The position numbers and the translations under genes are program-made. Shown piece by piece: positions 17,141 to 26,371 of a DNA stretch of 64,000 nucleotides. This DNA is from Bin87 sp965217175 (GTDB lineage: Bacteria > Chloroflexota > Dehalococcoidia > Lucifugimonadales > UBA3495), in the NCBI GenBank assembly GCA_965217175.1, contig OZ244251.1, positions 1,984,001 to 2,048,000 of the forward strand. The letters are read 5' to 3'. Position 1 is the first letter of the stretch. Every line of letters starts with the position of its first letter. The notes beneath the pieces were generated by a model that was given only the letters and a program-made list of their open reading frames with translations, had not been told where the DNA came from and searched no databases.

Positions 17141-18187
17141 CTACTCGGTTGCTCCCGACCGGCGGGCATACTCCCGCAAATCAGAGGATGCAGCCTCCTG
17201 GTGGCCCAGCTGCTGATGAACCAACGCCCTCGCCTGGTAGGCTTCCGCCAGCGATGGGTTCAGCTCAACCACTTTGTCGAAGGCGTCAAGCGCCGCCTGG
17301 TGCTCGCCCAACGTCGCCCGCGAGTGGCCCAACGACAACCAGACCCCTGCCAGCTTCGGACCCCGTTCGATGGCCCGGTCGTACTCTGCGATAGCTTCCT
17401 CGTGGTTGCTCAGGTCGGCTCGCGCTAAGCCGCGGTTGTGGTATAGCGTCGCGGTGTCCATGCCGCAGGCTTGGGCGGCGTCAAAGTCTGCAATGGCCGC
17501 CTCGGGCTCACCTGCATTGCGGCGGGCGATGCCCCGGTTGTACATGGCGTTGGCGAACGTGGGAACCAGCGCCACTGCGGCGTTGTAATCCGCGATTGCG
17601 GCCTGATAATCCTGCAGGTCGCTGTGGAGGTTGCCGCGAGCGTAACGATAATCGGCGTCCCTCGAGCGCAATTCAATGGCGCGGTCGTAGTATTTCAAAG
17701 CCCTGGAGCGGTCTCCCAGGTCACGGTGTGCAATGCCCAGGTTGTAATGGGCGTTGGAATGGTCTGGATTGATGGCGATTGCCGCCAGGAAATCGGAGAT
17801 GGCTTCGTCGTAACGTCCCACCGAAATGCGCGCCACGCCCCGCGCGTAATAATAGTCCGGGTCGTCCGGTTCAAGGTTGATGGCCGCCGTGTAGTCGGTG
17901 ATGGCATCTTCGTAAAACCCCAGGTGCCTTCGCACCACGCCCCGCGCGTACAACGGTACCGGATACTCGGGGTCTGACATGATGGCCCGCGTATAGTCGG
18001 CGATCGCCTCGTTCAGCCTGCCACTGTTTCGCAATGCCAGCCCGCGGTAATAATAAGCCGGAGCAAAGTCGTCGTTTAGCTCCAGCGCGCGATTGAAATC
18101 ATCAACTGCGGCAGCAATCTGTCCGGCCTGAAGAGCCAGCTGGCCGCGGGCTGTATAGTGAAACTCGGTTGGTAAATCTCCTGGCAT
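17141..18187 (-). CDS. Tetratricopeptide-repeat protein
   Basis: The 348 residues are almost wholly TPR units, about ten in a row with the 34-residue spacing. They show recurring patterns such as AYYYRGLALRNSGRLNEAIADYTRAI and YNLGIAHRDLGDRSRALKYYDRAI. There is no signal peptide or membrane segment, so it is probably a cytoplasmic protein-protein interaction scaffold. The partner is unknown. It is upstream of the MaoC-like gene with an 8-base gap. Confidence 0.9.
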   Translation of the reverse strand: MPGDLPTEFHYTARGQLALQAGQIAAAVDDFNRALELNDDFAPAYYYRGLALRNSGRLNEAIADYTRAIMSDPEYPVPLYARGVVRRHLGFYEDAITDYTAAINLEPDDPDYYYARGVARISVGRYDEAISDFLAAIAINPDHSNAHYNLGIAHRDLGDRSRALKYYDRAIELRSRDADYRYARGNLHSDLQDYQAAIADYNAAVALVPTFANAMYNRGIARRNAGEPEAAIADFDAAQACGMDTATLYHNRGLARADLSNHEEAIAEYDRAIERGPKLAGVWLSLGHSRATLGEHQAALDAFDKVVELNPSLAEAYQARALVHQQLGHQEAASSDLREYARRSGATE

Positions 18188-18215
18188 AGAACAGTACGAC
18201 CCGTCGGGTCGTTCC

Positions 18216-18671
18216 TTATAAGTCGGTTTCGTATAGGTCGTAGTGGGAATGGTGCATCCCTACTGATTCATAGGTGCGCTTGGCGATGCTGTTGTCTCGC
18301 ATGACATAAAGGCGCACGCCCCGAATATCTCCCTTGGCGGATGCCATGTCCTGCAGATGTTGGTACAGGCTCGCGAAAACCCCTCGCCGGCGGTGTTCCG
18401 GCTTGACGTAAACCGACTGAATCCACCAGATCCACCCGTTGCGCCAGTCGCTCCATTCGGTCGTAACCATCAGTTGACCCACCGGCTGGCTGGCCACTTC
18501 CGCCAGCAGGTAAAACGCCTTGGTGGGGTCGGCCAGGGCCTGTGCCACGCCGGCGCGCAACACGCCCCAGTTCAGCGCCACATCCTCAGACTCCAGCGCC
18601 ATCGCAGAATTGAACGTCGCAATCGTGATCACGTCGTTTCCCTCGGCGGTGCGAATTATTATGGAGTCCAT
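18216..18671 (-). CDS. GNAT-family N-acetyltransferase
   Basis: The 151-residue protein has the GNAT core. Motif A is recognisable as VYVKPEHRRRGVFASLYQHL (the Q/RxxGxG/A acetyl-CoA loop appears as RRRGVF), followed by the LYVMRDNSIAKRTYESVGM motif B. It transfers an acetyl group from acetyl-CoA to an unknown amine. It stands alone 28 bases upstream of the TPR gene on the same strand. Confidence 0.88.
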   Translation of the reverse strand: MDSIIIRTAEGNDVITIATFNSAMALESEDVALNWGVLRAGVAQALADPTKAFYLLAEVASQPVGQLMVTTEWSDWRNGWIWWIQSVYVKPEHRRRGVFASLYQHLQDMASAKGDIRGVRLYVMRDNSIAKRTYESVGMHHSHYDLYETDL

Positions 18672-18796
18672 AGTTGTGTGAACCAGACCACGGGTTTGCT
18701 TCAGGCGCCCGCTGGCGCCGGTTTAGTTAACCAGCCACCGGAGTCGGGTACGCCGGCGCTGGTAGATGACACGATAGAATTGTAATCAACCTGCGC

Positions 18797-18802
18797 TATA
18801 AT
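18797..18802 (+). promoter_or_regulatory. Candidate -10 box for the M20 peptidase gene
   Basis: A perfect TATAAT lies 49 bases before the ATG at 18852. No clear -35 is visible. The 180-base intergenic region otherwise shows nothing recognisable. Confidence 0.45.
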
Positions 18803-18851
18803 AGGCAACCTGAAGCCGTTTATTGCCGCCGACCCGCTATTGAGGTGTCTC

Positions 18852-19934
18852 ATGCCCAATCAGGAACGACTGGTTAACGCATTCTGCGATTTGGTTAGGA
18901 TTGACAGCCCTTCCGGTGAGGAGTGGGATGTTGCCCAGCACGTGTCCGAGCGGTTGTCGGGCCTGGGATTTCAGGTAGCCCGCGACGCCCACGGCAACGT
19001 CATCGCGCGGGAAGGCGGCGACCGGCCGCTGTTGCTCTCTGCTCACATGGACACCGTGGACCCGGGGCGCAGCATACGACCCCAGGTTGTGGGCGATCGC
19101 ATCACATCCGACGGTAACACGATTCTGGGCGGCGATTGCAAGGCTGGTGTTGCCGCCATTTTGGAAGCCCTGGAGTCCGTACGCGACGATGGCCGCGCCC
19201 GCCGACCAGTGGAGGTAGTACTTACGCGCGGCGAGGAGATCGGCCTGGTTGGCGCTACCAACCTCGATTTCTCGATGCTGACCGGCACCGAGGCGGTGGT
19301 ATTCGATGGCAACGGACCCGTTAACACCATCACCGGGGCCAGCCCAACTTATATGGCATTCGATATCAACGTCAGGGGACGCGGCGCTCATGCGGGCGTC
19401 GAACCGGAGAAGGGACTTTCCGCCATCAAAATCGCGAGCGACATCATCGCTGAGCTGCCCCAGGGTCGCATCGACCAGGAAACCACATTCAACGTCGCCA
19501 CTATCACCGGAGGCACCGTCCGCAACGCCGTGCCGTCCGAGGCAGCGGTGACGGGTGAGTTCCGCAGCATGAACATGGAATCTCTCGAACTGTTGCGTAT
19601 GCAGTTGCTGACAACCGTGGGCAACATCCGCAGCCGGTATCAGGAAGCGGAAATTACCGAGAGCCTGGAAATGATGTTTCAGATGTACCGCCTTGACCCC
19701 AACGAGGCGACTGCCCAGTTGGTGATGCGAGTCATGCGGGACATGGGCATCCAACCCAATATTCAGCCTTCCGGTGGCGGTACGGACGGGAACGTGTTTC
19801 GGCTGAACGGTATTGAAAGCGTGGTGGTGGGGATGTCTACCAACCTGATGCACACAATCGACGAGTATGTCGTCATCCCCGATCTGATGAACACCGCCCG
19901 TTTCTGCGAAGAGCTGATGACCTTTGGGTCCTAG
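18852..19934 (+). CDS. M20-family metallopeptidase, tripeptidase (PepT)-like
   Basis: The 360-residue enzyme has the M20 dizinc pattern: AHMDTVDPG (H65, D67), GGDCKAGVA with the bridging aspartate, and RGEEIGLVGA with the catalytic and metal-binding glutamates. A dimerisation domain (GRGAHAGVEPEKG) sits in the middle and a late histidine (LMHTIDEYV) near the end. PepT-like enzymes remove the N-terminal residue of tripeptides in the cytoplasm. The ATG at 18852 follows TGAGGTG. It converges on the RNase D gene with a 28-base gap. Confidence 0.85.
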   Translation: MPNQERLVNAFCDLVRIDSPSGEEWDVAQHVSERLSGLGFQVARDAHGNVIAREGGDRPLLLSAHMDTVDPGRSIRPQVVGDRITSDGNTILGGDCKAGVAAILEALESVRDDGRARRPVEVVLTRGEEIGLVGATNLDFSMLTGTEAVVFDGNGPVNTITGASPTYMAFDINVRGRGAHAGVEPEKGLSAIKIASDIIAELPQGRIDQETTFNVATITGGTVRNAVPSEAAVTGEFRSMNMESLELLRMQLLTTVGNIRSRYQEAEITESLEMMFQMYRLDPNEATAQLVMRVMRDMGIQPNIQPSGGGTDGNVFRLNGIESVVVGMSTNLMHTIDEYVVIPDLMNTARFCEELMTFGS

Positions 19935-19962
19935 TTGGGAGCGCATGAGCGCTGCCGGGGCG

Positions 19963-21123
19963 TCAATCGTCCCGCTGAACGCGGCCCAGTAGTTGCCACG
20001 GCGTGGATTGAACCACCTGCGTCAGCTGCTCCCCAAACTCCGAGAGTTGCCACTGGCGAATCTCGCGGCTCCCCGCCAGCTCGTCATTAAACGTCTCCGG
20101 ATGCAGGGCCAGTCGCTCCAGGCTGGGCGTCGGCCAGATGTGGCTCACCGCCAGATCGAGGTTATCGGCGATCTCGGCTCTCCACCCTTTCAGTATTTTG
20201 AGACGATTCCGGCTGGCTGATGTCCACACATCGTTGCTTCGGCCGGCGCGGTCGGGCTTGGGAACCTCTGGGTTCATCATGCCCTGCGAGATAGCATCCT
20301 GCAATTCTCCGTAGCACCGTTGCGACAGCAACCCTCCGAGCCGGCGTTCGTTCCGTCCCAGCGATTCTGCCAAATGGAGCAAATCATCGTTGCTGGCTGC
20401 CTGCGTTGGCGGTATGTCCCACAGGCATGCCTTTCCATCCCGGAACGCGAACAGCTCCTGCAGGACGGCAGCCTGCCGGGGATTCAGCGTATCCCATCCT
20501 CTGATTCGTCGAAAGGCCGTCTCCAGCGGTTCCAGAGGCGGTTGCCGCAGGCTCTCCAGCCGCTCACACTCCTCGTGAACCCATTGCGATCTCCCGAATT
20601 TATCCAGGCGGTACCGCAACTCGTCGGCCAGGGGCAGCAGGTGGTGTACGTCGCTGGCAGCGTAATCCAGGGCCGGCCCCGGCAACGGCCGCAATCCCCA
20701 GTGCGAAACTTGAAGCCTGGGGTCTTTGGGAATCACGACGCCGGCGAATTCCTCCAGAACCGCGCCAAGATTGGGGCGGTCTGACCCCAGAAACCGCGCT
20801 GCCAGGCCAGTATCGAACACATTGCACACGGGGAATCCGTAATCGCCGTCGAAATAACGGATGTCTTCTTCACAGCCGTGCATCACCTTGACGACGGTTT
20901 CGTCGGCCAGCTGCTGGCCCAGTACCGACAGGTCTTTCACCGCCAGCGGGTCCACCAAATAGGTTTCCAGGCCGTCGCAGATCTGGATCAGGCAGATGCG
21001 TTCTTTGTAGGCGAACCGCCCGTTACGTTCGGTATCCAGAGCCAGCTGCGGGGCTTTCCTCAGCTGTTCCGCCGCGTCGTCCCAGGCGGACTGTTCATCG
21101 ATGTGAAGGTACTTGTTCGGCAA
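19963..21123 (-). CDS. rnd: Ribonuclease D family 3'-5' exoribonuclease
   Basis: The 386-residue protein has a DEDDy exonuclease domain (residues about 1-180): LDTERN (D30, E32), a central aspartate in HGCEEDIRYF, and the final YAASDVHHL with tyrosine and aspartate. An HRDC-type helical region follows (about 210-290), then a second helical C-terminal region. RNase D trims the 3' ends of tRNA precursors and other small RNAs. Length and domain order match the family. Confidence 0.93.
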   Translation of the reverse strand: MPNKYLHIDEQSAWDDAAEQLRKAPQLALDTERNGRFAYKERICLIQICDGLETYLVDPLAVKDLSVLGQQLADETVVKVMHGCEEDIRYFDGDYGFPVCNVFDTGLAARFLGSDRPNLGAVLEEFAGVVIPKDPRLQVSHWGLRPLPGPALDYAASDVHHLLPLADELRYRLDKFGRSQWVHEECERLESLRQPPLEPLETAFRRIRGWDTLNPRQAAVLQELFAFRDGKACLWDIPPTQAASNDDLLHLAESLGRNERRLGGLLSQRCYGELQDAISQGMMNPEVPKPDRAGRSNDVWTSASRNRLKILKGWRAEIADNLDLAVSHIWPTPSLERLALHPETFNDELAGSREIRQWQLSEFGEQLTQVVQSTPWQLLGRVQRDD

Positions 21124-21227
21124 TGGGCGTACCTGATCCGGCGGGTCGCCGGGGAGTGTTTCGAGACGCAGTGTAGCACATCAGTGCCCGGACGTTGCCA
21201 CGATCCGGCAAGCCGTCGGCGCGGCCG

Positions 21228-21236
21228 TGCTATACT
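21228..21236 (+). promoter_or_regulatory. Extended -10 promoter of the HpcH/HpaI aldolase gene
   Basis: TGCTATACT (TGn plus TATACT) ends 33 bases before the ATG at 21270. No -35 is seen at 16-18 bp. Confidence 0.5.
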
Positions 21237-21269
21237 CCCCAGCATCCCTTATCAGGAGCGTTTGTCGAT

Positions 21270-22052
21270 ATGAGCGGCGCAGATTTGAAAGATATTCTCA
21301 ACCAGGGTGGACGCATATTCGGCACCATGATCAGCGTCAACCGCAACCCTCGCTGGATACCGATCATGGACGGCGTGGGCCTCGATTACGTCATCATTGA
21401 CACCGAACATAATCCCCGCAGCCGCGGTGAACTGGGAGACTACCTGGCGATGTTCGCCACCTCCGCCCTGGTTCCCATCGTACGTATTCCCATCCCCGAT
21501 TCTCATTACGTAACGATGTCCATCGACGCCGGCGCTCAGGGAATTCTGGCTCCCTACTGCGAAACCGTGGATCAGGTGCGCGAAGTGGTGAAAGCAGCCA
21601 AGTTCCGTCCCCTCAAGGGCGAAGCCGCCGAAAAGGCCTTGGCCAGCGGAGAATTTCCCAGTTCAGCCAGCCGTGAATACCTGGCCGCGCGCAACCACGA
21701 CAACATCTGCATCATCGGCATCGAAAGCCAGGCCGCCGTGGACAACCTCGACGCCATTCTCGACGTGCCCAACATAGACGCTATATTCGTTGGCCCCAAC
21801 GACATGAGCATCTCACTGGGCGTCCCAGATGATTACGGTCAGGATATCTACAAATCTACCGTCAAGGGCATCATAGACAAATGCGAGGAGCGAGGGATTC
21901 CCACCCTGGTGCACCACCAAACTCCCGAACTTTCAGAATATTGGATTCAGCAGGGCGCCCGCTTCGTGCTGCACGGTACCGACCGTCGCGCCATGGCAGA
22001 GGGATTCCGATCCGAGTTTGCGCGGTTGAGAGAGAAGGCGTCCAGCGTCTGA
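21270..22052 (+). CDS. HpcH/HpaI family aldolase
   Basis: The 260-residue TIM-barrel belongs to the class II 2-oxoacid aldolases (HpcH/HpaI, GarL). Visible signatures are DTEHN near the start, the GIES metal/phosphate segment and VGPNDMSISLG near residue 180. These enzymes cleave 4-hydroxy-2-oxo acids to pyruvate or glyoxylate-type products plus an aldehyde, using a divalent metal. An insertion (about 110-140) relative to HpaI may shape the pocket. The ATG at 21270 has AGGAGCG upstream. Confidence 0.87.
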   Translation: MSGADLKDILNQGGRIFGTMISVNRNPRWIPIMDGVGLDYVIIDTEHNPRSRGELGDYLAMFATSALVPIVRIPIPDSHYVTMSIDAGAQGILAPYCETVDQVREVVKAAKFRPLKGEAAEKALASGEFPSSASREYLAARNHDNICIIGIESQAAVDNLDAILDVPNIDAIFVGPNDMSISLGVPDDYGQDIYKSTVKGIIDKCEERGIPTLVHHQTPELSEYWIQQGARFVLHGTDRRAMAEGFRSEFARLREKASSV

Positions 22053-22122
22053 ACCCAGCGACGGCGCCTCACGGCTTCTCCCTGATGCGCCCTTCACTCC
22101 GACTCGGTGGCCTATATCGACG

Positions 22123-22407
22123 TTAATTGCGGGATCCCCCTTCCCAGCGTTCCCGCAGTGTAGCGATATATACGCGCTCGTAATCGCCGTGGTGCGCGTT
22201 TGCGGCGTCATCAGCCAGCTTTTCGGCCCACATGTACTCAACGTCCGCCCATATTATCGGAAATTTCGGACGATCGAAAAAAGTCGCCACCGCGTCAAAC
22301 GATGTGGCCGCTTCGATGTATCCCAGCATCTGGAAGTTGTCGTACAGGTTTCCCTGCTCCGACATGAACCTGCCCTTCATGGCAGCCATCACGAGGTAGG
22401 TGGTCAT
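22123..22407 (-). CDS. Small hypothetical protein in the thiolase cluster
   Basis: I do not recognise the 94-residue protein. It starts MTTYLVMAAMKGRFM, a pattern resembling the first strand of small ferredoxin-like-fold proteins, and contains an aromatic FPIIWADVEYMW segment. It has no signal peptide or membrane helix. It begins about 30 bases after the thiolase stop with GAGGGA as ribosome site, so it is probably the third gene of the DUF35-thiolase operon. Confidence 0.6.
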   Translation of the reverse strand: MTTYLVMAAMKGRFMSEQGNLYDNFQMLGYIEAATSFDAVATFFDRPKFPIIWADVEYMWAEKLADDAANAHHGDYERVYIATLRERWEGGSRN

Positions 22408-22437
22408 GGTCCCTCTCGCCGTCCGTGGGACTGACCG

Positions 22438-23592
22438 TCACCGGGTCAGGATGTGGACGGTGGTCACATCCCCGGCGCCCGAACATTGCGCCATGCCCAC
22501 CCGCGGGTTCTCGACCTGGCGTGCGCCGGCCTCTCCGCGCAATTGGATTACCGTCTCGTGTACCATGCGAACTCCGGTGGCGCCGAACGGGTGACCCATC
22601 GCCAGCAGACCGCCGTCGGTGTTTACGGGAATGTCCCCGCCCAAAGCCGTTCTCCCCTCGCTGGTGGCGCGCCACGCCTCCCCAAAGGGAACCAGTTGCA
22701 AGGCTTCAATCTGCTGCAGTTCGCCGATGGTGGCCGCGTCGTGAACCTGCACCAGGTCTATGTCCTCCGGGCCAATGCCCGACATCTCGTACGCCTGCAG
22801 CGCCGCTGGCTCAGTTCGGTAGGGACTGAAGGCGGAATGGTCGCTGCCACGCCCGTTATATGTTCCCGACGTCAGCGACGCCGCCACGATGCGGATGGCC
22901 CGTTTTCGGTCGATACCGTAACTGTCCAGCGCATCGGCGGCGCAGAGAATCGCGGCTGCTCCGCCTTCGCTGGTGGGGCAGCATTGGTACAGTGTCAATG
23001 GATCTGCGATCATGCGGGAGTTGAGCACTTCCTCCACCGAATAGGTTTCTTTGCGGTGGGCATAGGGGTTCAACGCGGCGTTTTGGCGAGCCTTTACCGT
23101 CACCTGGGCCAATGCAGACGCCGGAGCGCCGGTATCTTCCATGTACCGCGTCATGCGCAGCGCGTATCCAGCCATCATGTGGTCGCCGCCGATGAAACGT
23201 GCCGGGCTGTCGTCAGCGGTTACCGACACCGGGCCACCCGGCACCTTCTCGGCCCCGAACGCGAGGGCCATGTCGAACACTCCCGATGTGATACCCCAGT
23301 ACGCCTGCCAGAATGCGGTTGATCCGCTGGAACAGGCATTCTCCACGTTGATTATGGGAACTCCGGTCAGACCCAGTTGCGCCAGTGTCGTTTCGCCGAC
23401 TGACATCCCCTGATAGTAAACGTGGCCGAAGTACGCCACCGGGATGGCCTGCCAAGGCACGCCGGAGTCTTTCAGAGCCTCTACCACGGCGTCCCGCGCC
23501 AGATCCGACAGGCTCTTTTCCGGGAAGCGCCCGAAAGGATGCAACCCAACGCCCACCACCATTACTTCCCGACCCGGACGAAACTGTGCCAT
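22438..23592 (-). CDS. Thiolase-superfamily protein (SCP-x / lipid-transfer type acetyl-CoA acetyltransferase)
   Basis: The 384-residue thiolase fold has the nucleophile Cys87 (NACSSG), the HDA histidine loop (VQVHDAA), GHPFGATG and a second cysteine in AQCSGAGD. This is the non-decarboxylating SCP-x-like branch. Its members act in beta-oxidation or, when paired with DUF35 proteins, form acyltransferase or retro-aldol complexes. The DUF35 gene immediately upstream on the same strand supports that pairing. The acyl substrate is unknown. Confidence 0.88.
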   Translation of the reverse strand: MAQFRPGREVMVVGVGLHPFGRFPEKSLSDLARDAVVEALKDSGVPWQAIPVAYFGHVYYQGMSVGETTLAQLGLTGVPIINVENACSSGSTAFWQAYWGITSGVFDMALAFGAEKVPGGPVSVTADDSPARFIGGDHMMAGYALRMTRYMEDTGAPASALAQVTVKARQNAALNPYAHRKETYSVEEVLNSRMIADPLTLYQCCPTSEGGAAAILCAADALDSYGIDRKRAIRIVAASLTSGTYNGRGSDHSAFSPYRTEPAALQAYEMSGIGPEDIDLVQVHDAATIGELQQIEALQLVPFGEAWRATSEGRTALGGDIPVNTDGGLLAMGHPFGATGVRMVHETVIQLRGEAGARQVENPRVGMAQCSGAGDVTTVHILTR

Positions 23593-23640
23593 CTTAGCCT
23601 CCTGCCGACCCGCAACCGTTTTCCACGGTAGTGCGCCGCG

Positions 23641-24048
23641 TCATGCCCGCTCCCATTTGTAGACAACCCGCGCCGTGTCGCCGTCTCCGTCCGTTCCCAC
23701 GGTCTGGAACGCCAGTTGTACCGGCATACCCAAGCTCAGTTTGTCGTGGGGGCAACCGATGATTTCGGCGAGCACGTGCGGCCCTTCCGGTAATTCCACC
23801 TCGCCCAGTACATAGGGAACCGGTCCCGGCCAACCCGGTGGCGGTACCCTGACAATGGTGTAACTGAACAGTGTCCCTTCTGAAGCCAGCTCCACATGGG
23901 CCAGGTCTGGAGACGTGCAGGCCTGGCAGAACGTGGCGGGACCAAACACGCATACACCGCACGCCTCGCACCGCATACCCAGCAACACGCCTCGGGAACC
24001 GGGTTCGTCGGTAAGGCGTAACAGGTTTTCGTCTACTGATACAGGCAT
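23641..24048 (-). CDS. DUF35 zinc-ribbon / OB-fold protein
   Basis: The roughly 135-residue protein has a rubredoxin-like zinc ribbon (CEACG and CQAC, four cysteines) followed by an OB-fold (VELASEGTLFSYTIVRVPPPG). This is the standard DUF35 architecture. DUF35 proteins bind acyl-CoA and channel it in complexes with thiolases, HMG-CoA synthase or steroid-side-chain aldolases. The gene is 48 bases upstream of the thiolase. The start at 24048 is preferred because family members begin shortly before the ribbon. A TTG start at 24096 is possible. Confidence 0.85.
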   Translation of the reverse strand: MPVSVDENLLRLTDEPGSRGVLLGMRCEACGVCVFGPATFCQACTSPDLAHVELASEGTLFSYTIVRVPPPGWPGPVPYVLGEVELPEGPHVLAEIIGCPHDKLSLGMPVQLAFQTVGTDGDGDTARVVYKWERA

Positions 24049-24308
24049 AATCGTTCCGAAATGCTGCTCCGGGTAACTGGGAGCGGCGGGTGCCAACGAG
24101 TGTAAATGGCCTCAATAATGGTGTCAATTGAAACCCCGCGTCGTCATGCCATGCCTCCACCGGATCGCTGGCCTTGCGTCAGCAGCGCCATAGCAATCCT
24201 GAAGGTGCAATGGCGGAGTCACCAGGCCCTATTGACCGCCAATTGACCCGCGTGATAGCGTGAACCAGCCGACCAGCCATTCGCCGCGTGCCTTGTTGAG
24301 TTGCCGTT

Positions 24309-25940
24309 ATGAACAACATTCTCGCTCTGGACCCGCTCCCGGGTCGTCAATCCTGGGAAAAATCTCTGGGAGAATTTTTGGGGATCGTCACCGCAGCGGA
24401 TCCCGGCAAGGTGTTCATCGAGATCGCAGGTCAGCAAATTACCTACGGGGACTTCATGTCCCGTTGTCGCCGCGCTGCCGCCATGTTTCGGGATTTGGGG
24501 ATCCGTCATGGAGACCGGGTTTGCATCTTCCTGCCAAACGTGCCGGAAGTGCTCTATACGTGGTTTGGCCTGTCATTGATCGGTGGGATCACCGTTACCA
24601 TCAACACAGCTTATCGCCGCGATGAGACGGCCTATATCCTGAATAACGCCGAGGCCACCGCGGTGGTCGCTCATGACTCCCTGATCGACGTGGCCTCGGC
24701 TGCCGCCGACCTGGCTCCTTGTGTGCTGCATCGATTGTGGGTCGGGGATGGCAGCGTGCCTGACGGATGGACGCCGTTCACGGAATTGTTGAACGGCTCA
24801 ACCGAAATCGCCGAACTGCCGCCGGTGGCCCCCACCGATCTCTCCATGCTGCAGTACACCTCGGGCACCACCGGAAACCCCAAGGGCGTGGAAGTTACCC
24901 ACCAGATGTATGTGGCGGCCGGACAGGGATTCGCCCTCTGGACGCAGGCCACCACCGACGACCGGTTCTTCACTTGCTTGCCTTATTTCCACGCCAACGC
25001 CCAGTATTACAGCACAATGGGCACCCTGGCAGCCGGCGCAACGCTGATAGTTCAGGACCGGTTCAGCGCTTCCAGGTTCTGGCAGCAGGTCCGTGAGGCG
25101 CAGGCCACGGTGGTGAATTTCATCGGCATGATGATGCCGGTGCTGGCAAAGAACGACCCTTCGTCCGACGATTCCGATAATACGGTTCGCCTGTTTTATG
25201 GCTCTCCAGCCTTCTCGCCCGAGTTCCTGGCCGAATTTGAGCAGCGTTTTGGCACCGACATCATCGTTGGTTTCGGTATGACCGAAACATGCTACGGCAC
25301 CATCGAAAGCATCAGGGGAGAACGCCGCCCCAATTCCTCCGGTCTGCCCCGCCAACACCCCGATCCTGCCTTCGCCAACGCCGTACGCATCGTTGATGAC
25401 GACGGCCTGCCCGTGCCCAACGGACAACCGGGTGAAATCACGATCTGTAACCCGGCCACCATGACCGGTTACTGGCGAAACGAGGAGCAGACGGCCCTCT
25501 CGCTGCGCGACGGTTGGCTGTTCACCGGCGACCTGGGATGGCTGGACGACGACAATTATCTCTATTTCGTTGACCGTAAGAAAGACGTCATCCGCCGCCG
25601 CGGTGAGAATATCTCTTCGCAGGAAGTGGAAGACGTAATCAAGCGGCACGAAAGGGTTCTTGATTGCGCCATAATTGCCGTGCCGTCCGAGCTCGGCGAA
25701 GATGAAGTGAAAGCGTACGTCACCCCGCGCGCCGGCCAGACGGTGCAGCCCGATGAGGTGGTGTACTGGTGCGCCGAGCATCTGGCCTACTTCAAGGTGC
25801 CACGATATATTGAAATACGCGAAGAGCTGCCCCGTACTCCCAGCCTTCGCGTTCGCAAGGACCTGTTACGTCAGGAACGGGAAGATTTGATCGCCGGTTG
25901 CTTCGACCGAGAAGCGGCCGGGATCCAGATTCGGCGCTAG
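24309..25940 (+). CDS. Acyl-CoA synthetase (AMP-forming), CaiC/FadD-like
   Basis: The 543-residue ANL-family ligase has the phosphate loop YTSGTTGNPKG (about 179-189), the adenine motif GFGMTETCYG, and the hinge region GWLFTGDLGWLDDDNYLYFVDRKKD. It ends in a flexible C-terminal domain that usually carries the catalytic lysine (LRVRKDLLR). It activates a carboxylic acid as acyl-AMP and then acyl-CoA. The closest-sounding relatives are crotonobetaine/carnitine-CoA ligases, but the substrate is not assignable. It is divergent from the thiolase/DUF35 cluster, which could use its product. Confidence 0.9.
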   Translation: MNNILALDPLPGRQSWEKSLGEFLGIVTAADPGKVFIEIAGQQITYGDFMSRCRRAAAMFRDLGIRHGDRVCIFLPNVPEVLYTWFGLSLIGGITVTINTAYRRDETAYILNNAEATAVVAHDSLIDVASAAADLAPCVLHRLWVGDGSVPDGWTPFTELLNGSTEIAELPPVAPTDLSMLQYTSGTTGNPKGVEVTHQMYVAAGQGFALWTQATTDDRFFTCLPYFHANAQYYSTMGTLAAGATLIVQDRFSASRFWQQVREAQATVVNFIGMMMPVLAKNDPSSDDSDNTVRLFYGSPAFSPEFLAEFEQRFGTDIIVGFGMTETCYGTIESIRGERRPNSSGLPRQHPDPAFANAVRIVDDDGLPVPNGQPGEITICNPATMTGYWRNEEQTALSLRDGWLFTGDLGWLDDDNYLYFVDRKKDVIRRRGENISSQEVEDVIKRHERVLDCAIIAVPSELGEDEVKAYVTPRAGQTVQPDEVVYWCAEHLAYFKVPRYIEIREELPRTPSLRVRKDLLRQEREDLIAGCFDREAAGIQIRR

Positions 25941-25966
25941 CGCTGGTCGAACTGAGGAGCATACCG

Positions 25967-26311
25967 ATGAACAAGATCGAAGCAATCTTCCGCCCCGAAC
26001 GATTGAACAACGTAAAGGATGCGCTCAGCGAAGTGGGAATCGTGGGATTGACTGTAACCCAGGTTACTGGCCGCGGCGCCCAGGGCGGCGTCGAGGTCAC
26101 GGCAGCCCGTGGCCTGGGCACCTTTCGCATTGATATGCTCCCCAAGGTCAAATTAGAGGTCGTGGTTAACGATCCCGATACCGACCGCGCCGTCGATGTG
26201 ATCCGCACCAATGCCATCACTGGCAACCCGGGCGACGGCAAGATTTTTATCTATCCGGTTAGCGATGCAATTCGCATTCGCACCGGGGAGCATGGTTCAG
26301 ACGCAGTGTAG
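25967..26311 (+). CDS. P-II family signal-transduction protein (GlnB/GlnK type)
   Basis: The 114-residue protein has the P-II trimer fold and signatures. MNKIEAIFRPERLNNVKDAL starts it, Gln39 (nucleotide and 2-oxoglutarate contact) lies at the base of the T-loop, then MLPKVKLE, and the C-terminal GDGKIFIYPVSDAIRIRTGE. The T-loop is two residues longer than in E. coli GlnB. The position of the uridylylated Tyr51 (EYMVDF) is Phe53 (TFRIDM), so uridylylation is not expected. No amtB or glutamine synthetase is next to it. It follows the acyl-CoA ligase by 26 bases with TGAGGAG as ribosome site. Confidence 0.9.
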   Translation: MNKIEAIFRPERLNNVKDALSEVGIVGLTVTQVTGRGAQGGVEVTAARGLGTFRIDMLPKVKLEVVVNDPDTDRAVDVIRTNAITGNPGDGKIFIYPVSDAIRIRTGEHGSDAV

Positions 26312-26371
26312 GCTGCAAGTTCAATCAGAGAATAGCCAATCAACGATTCAGAATCCTTGGGAGGCGCATAC

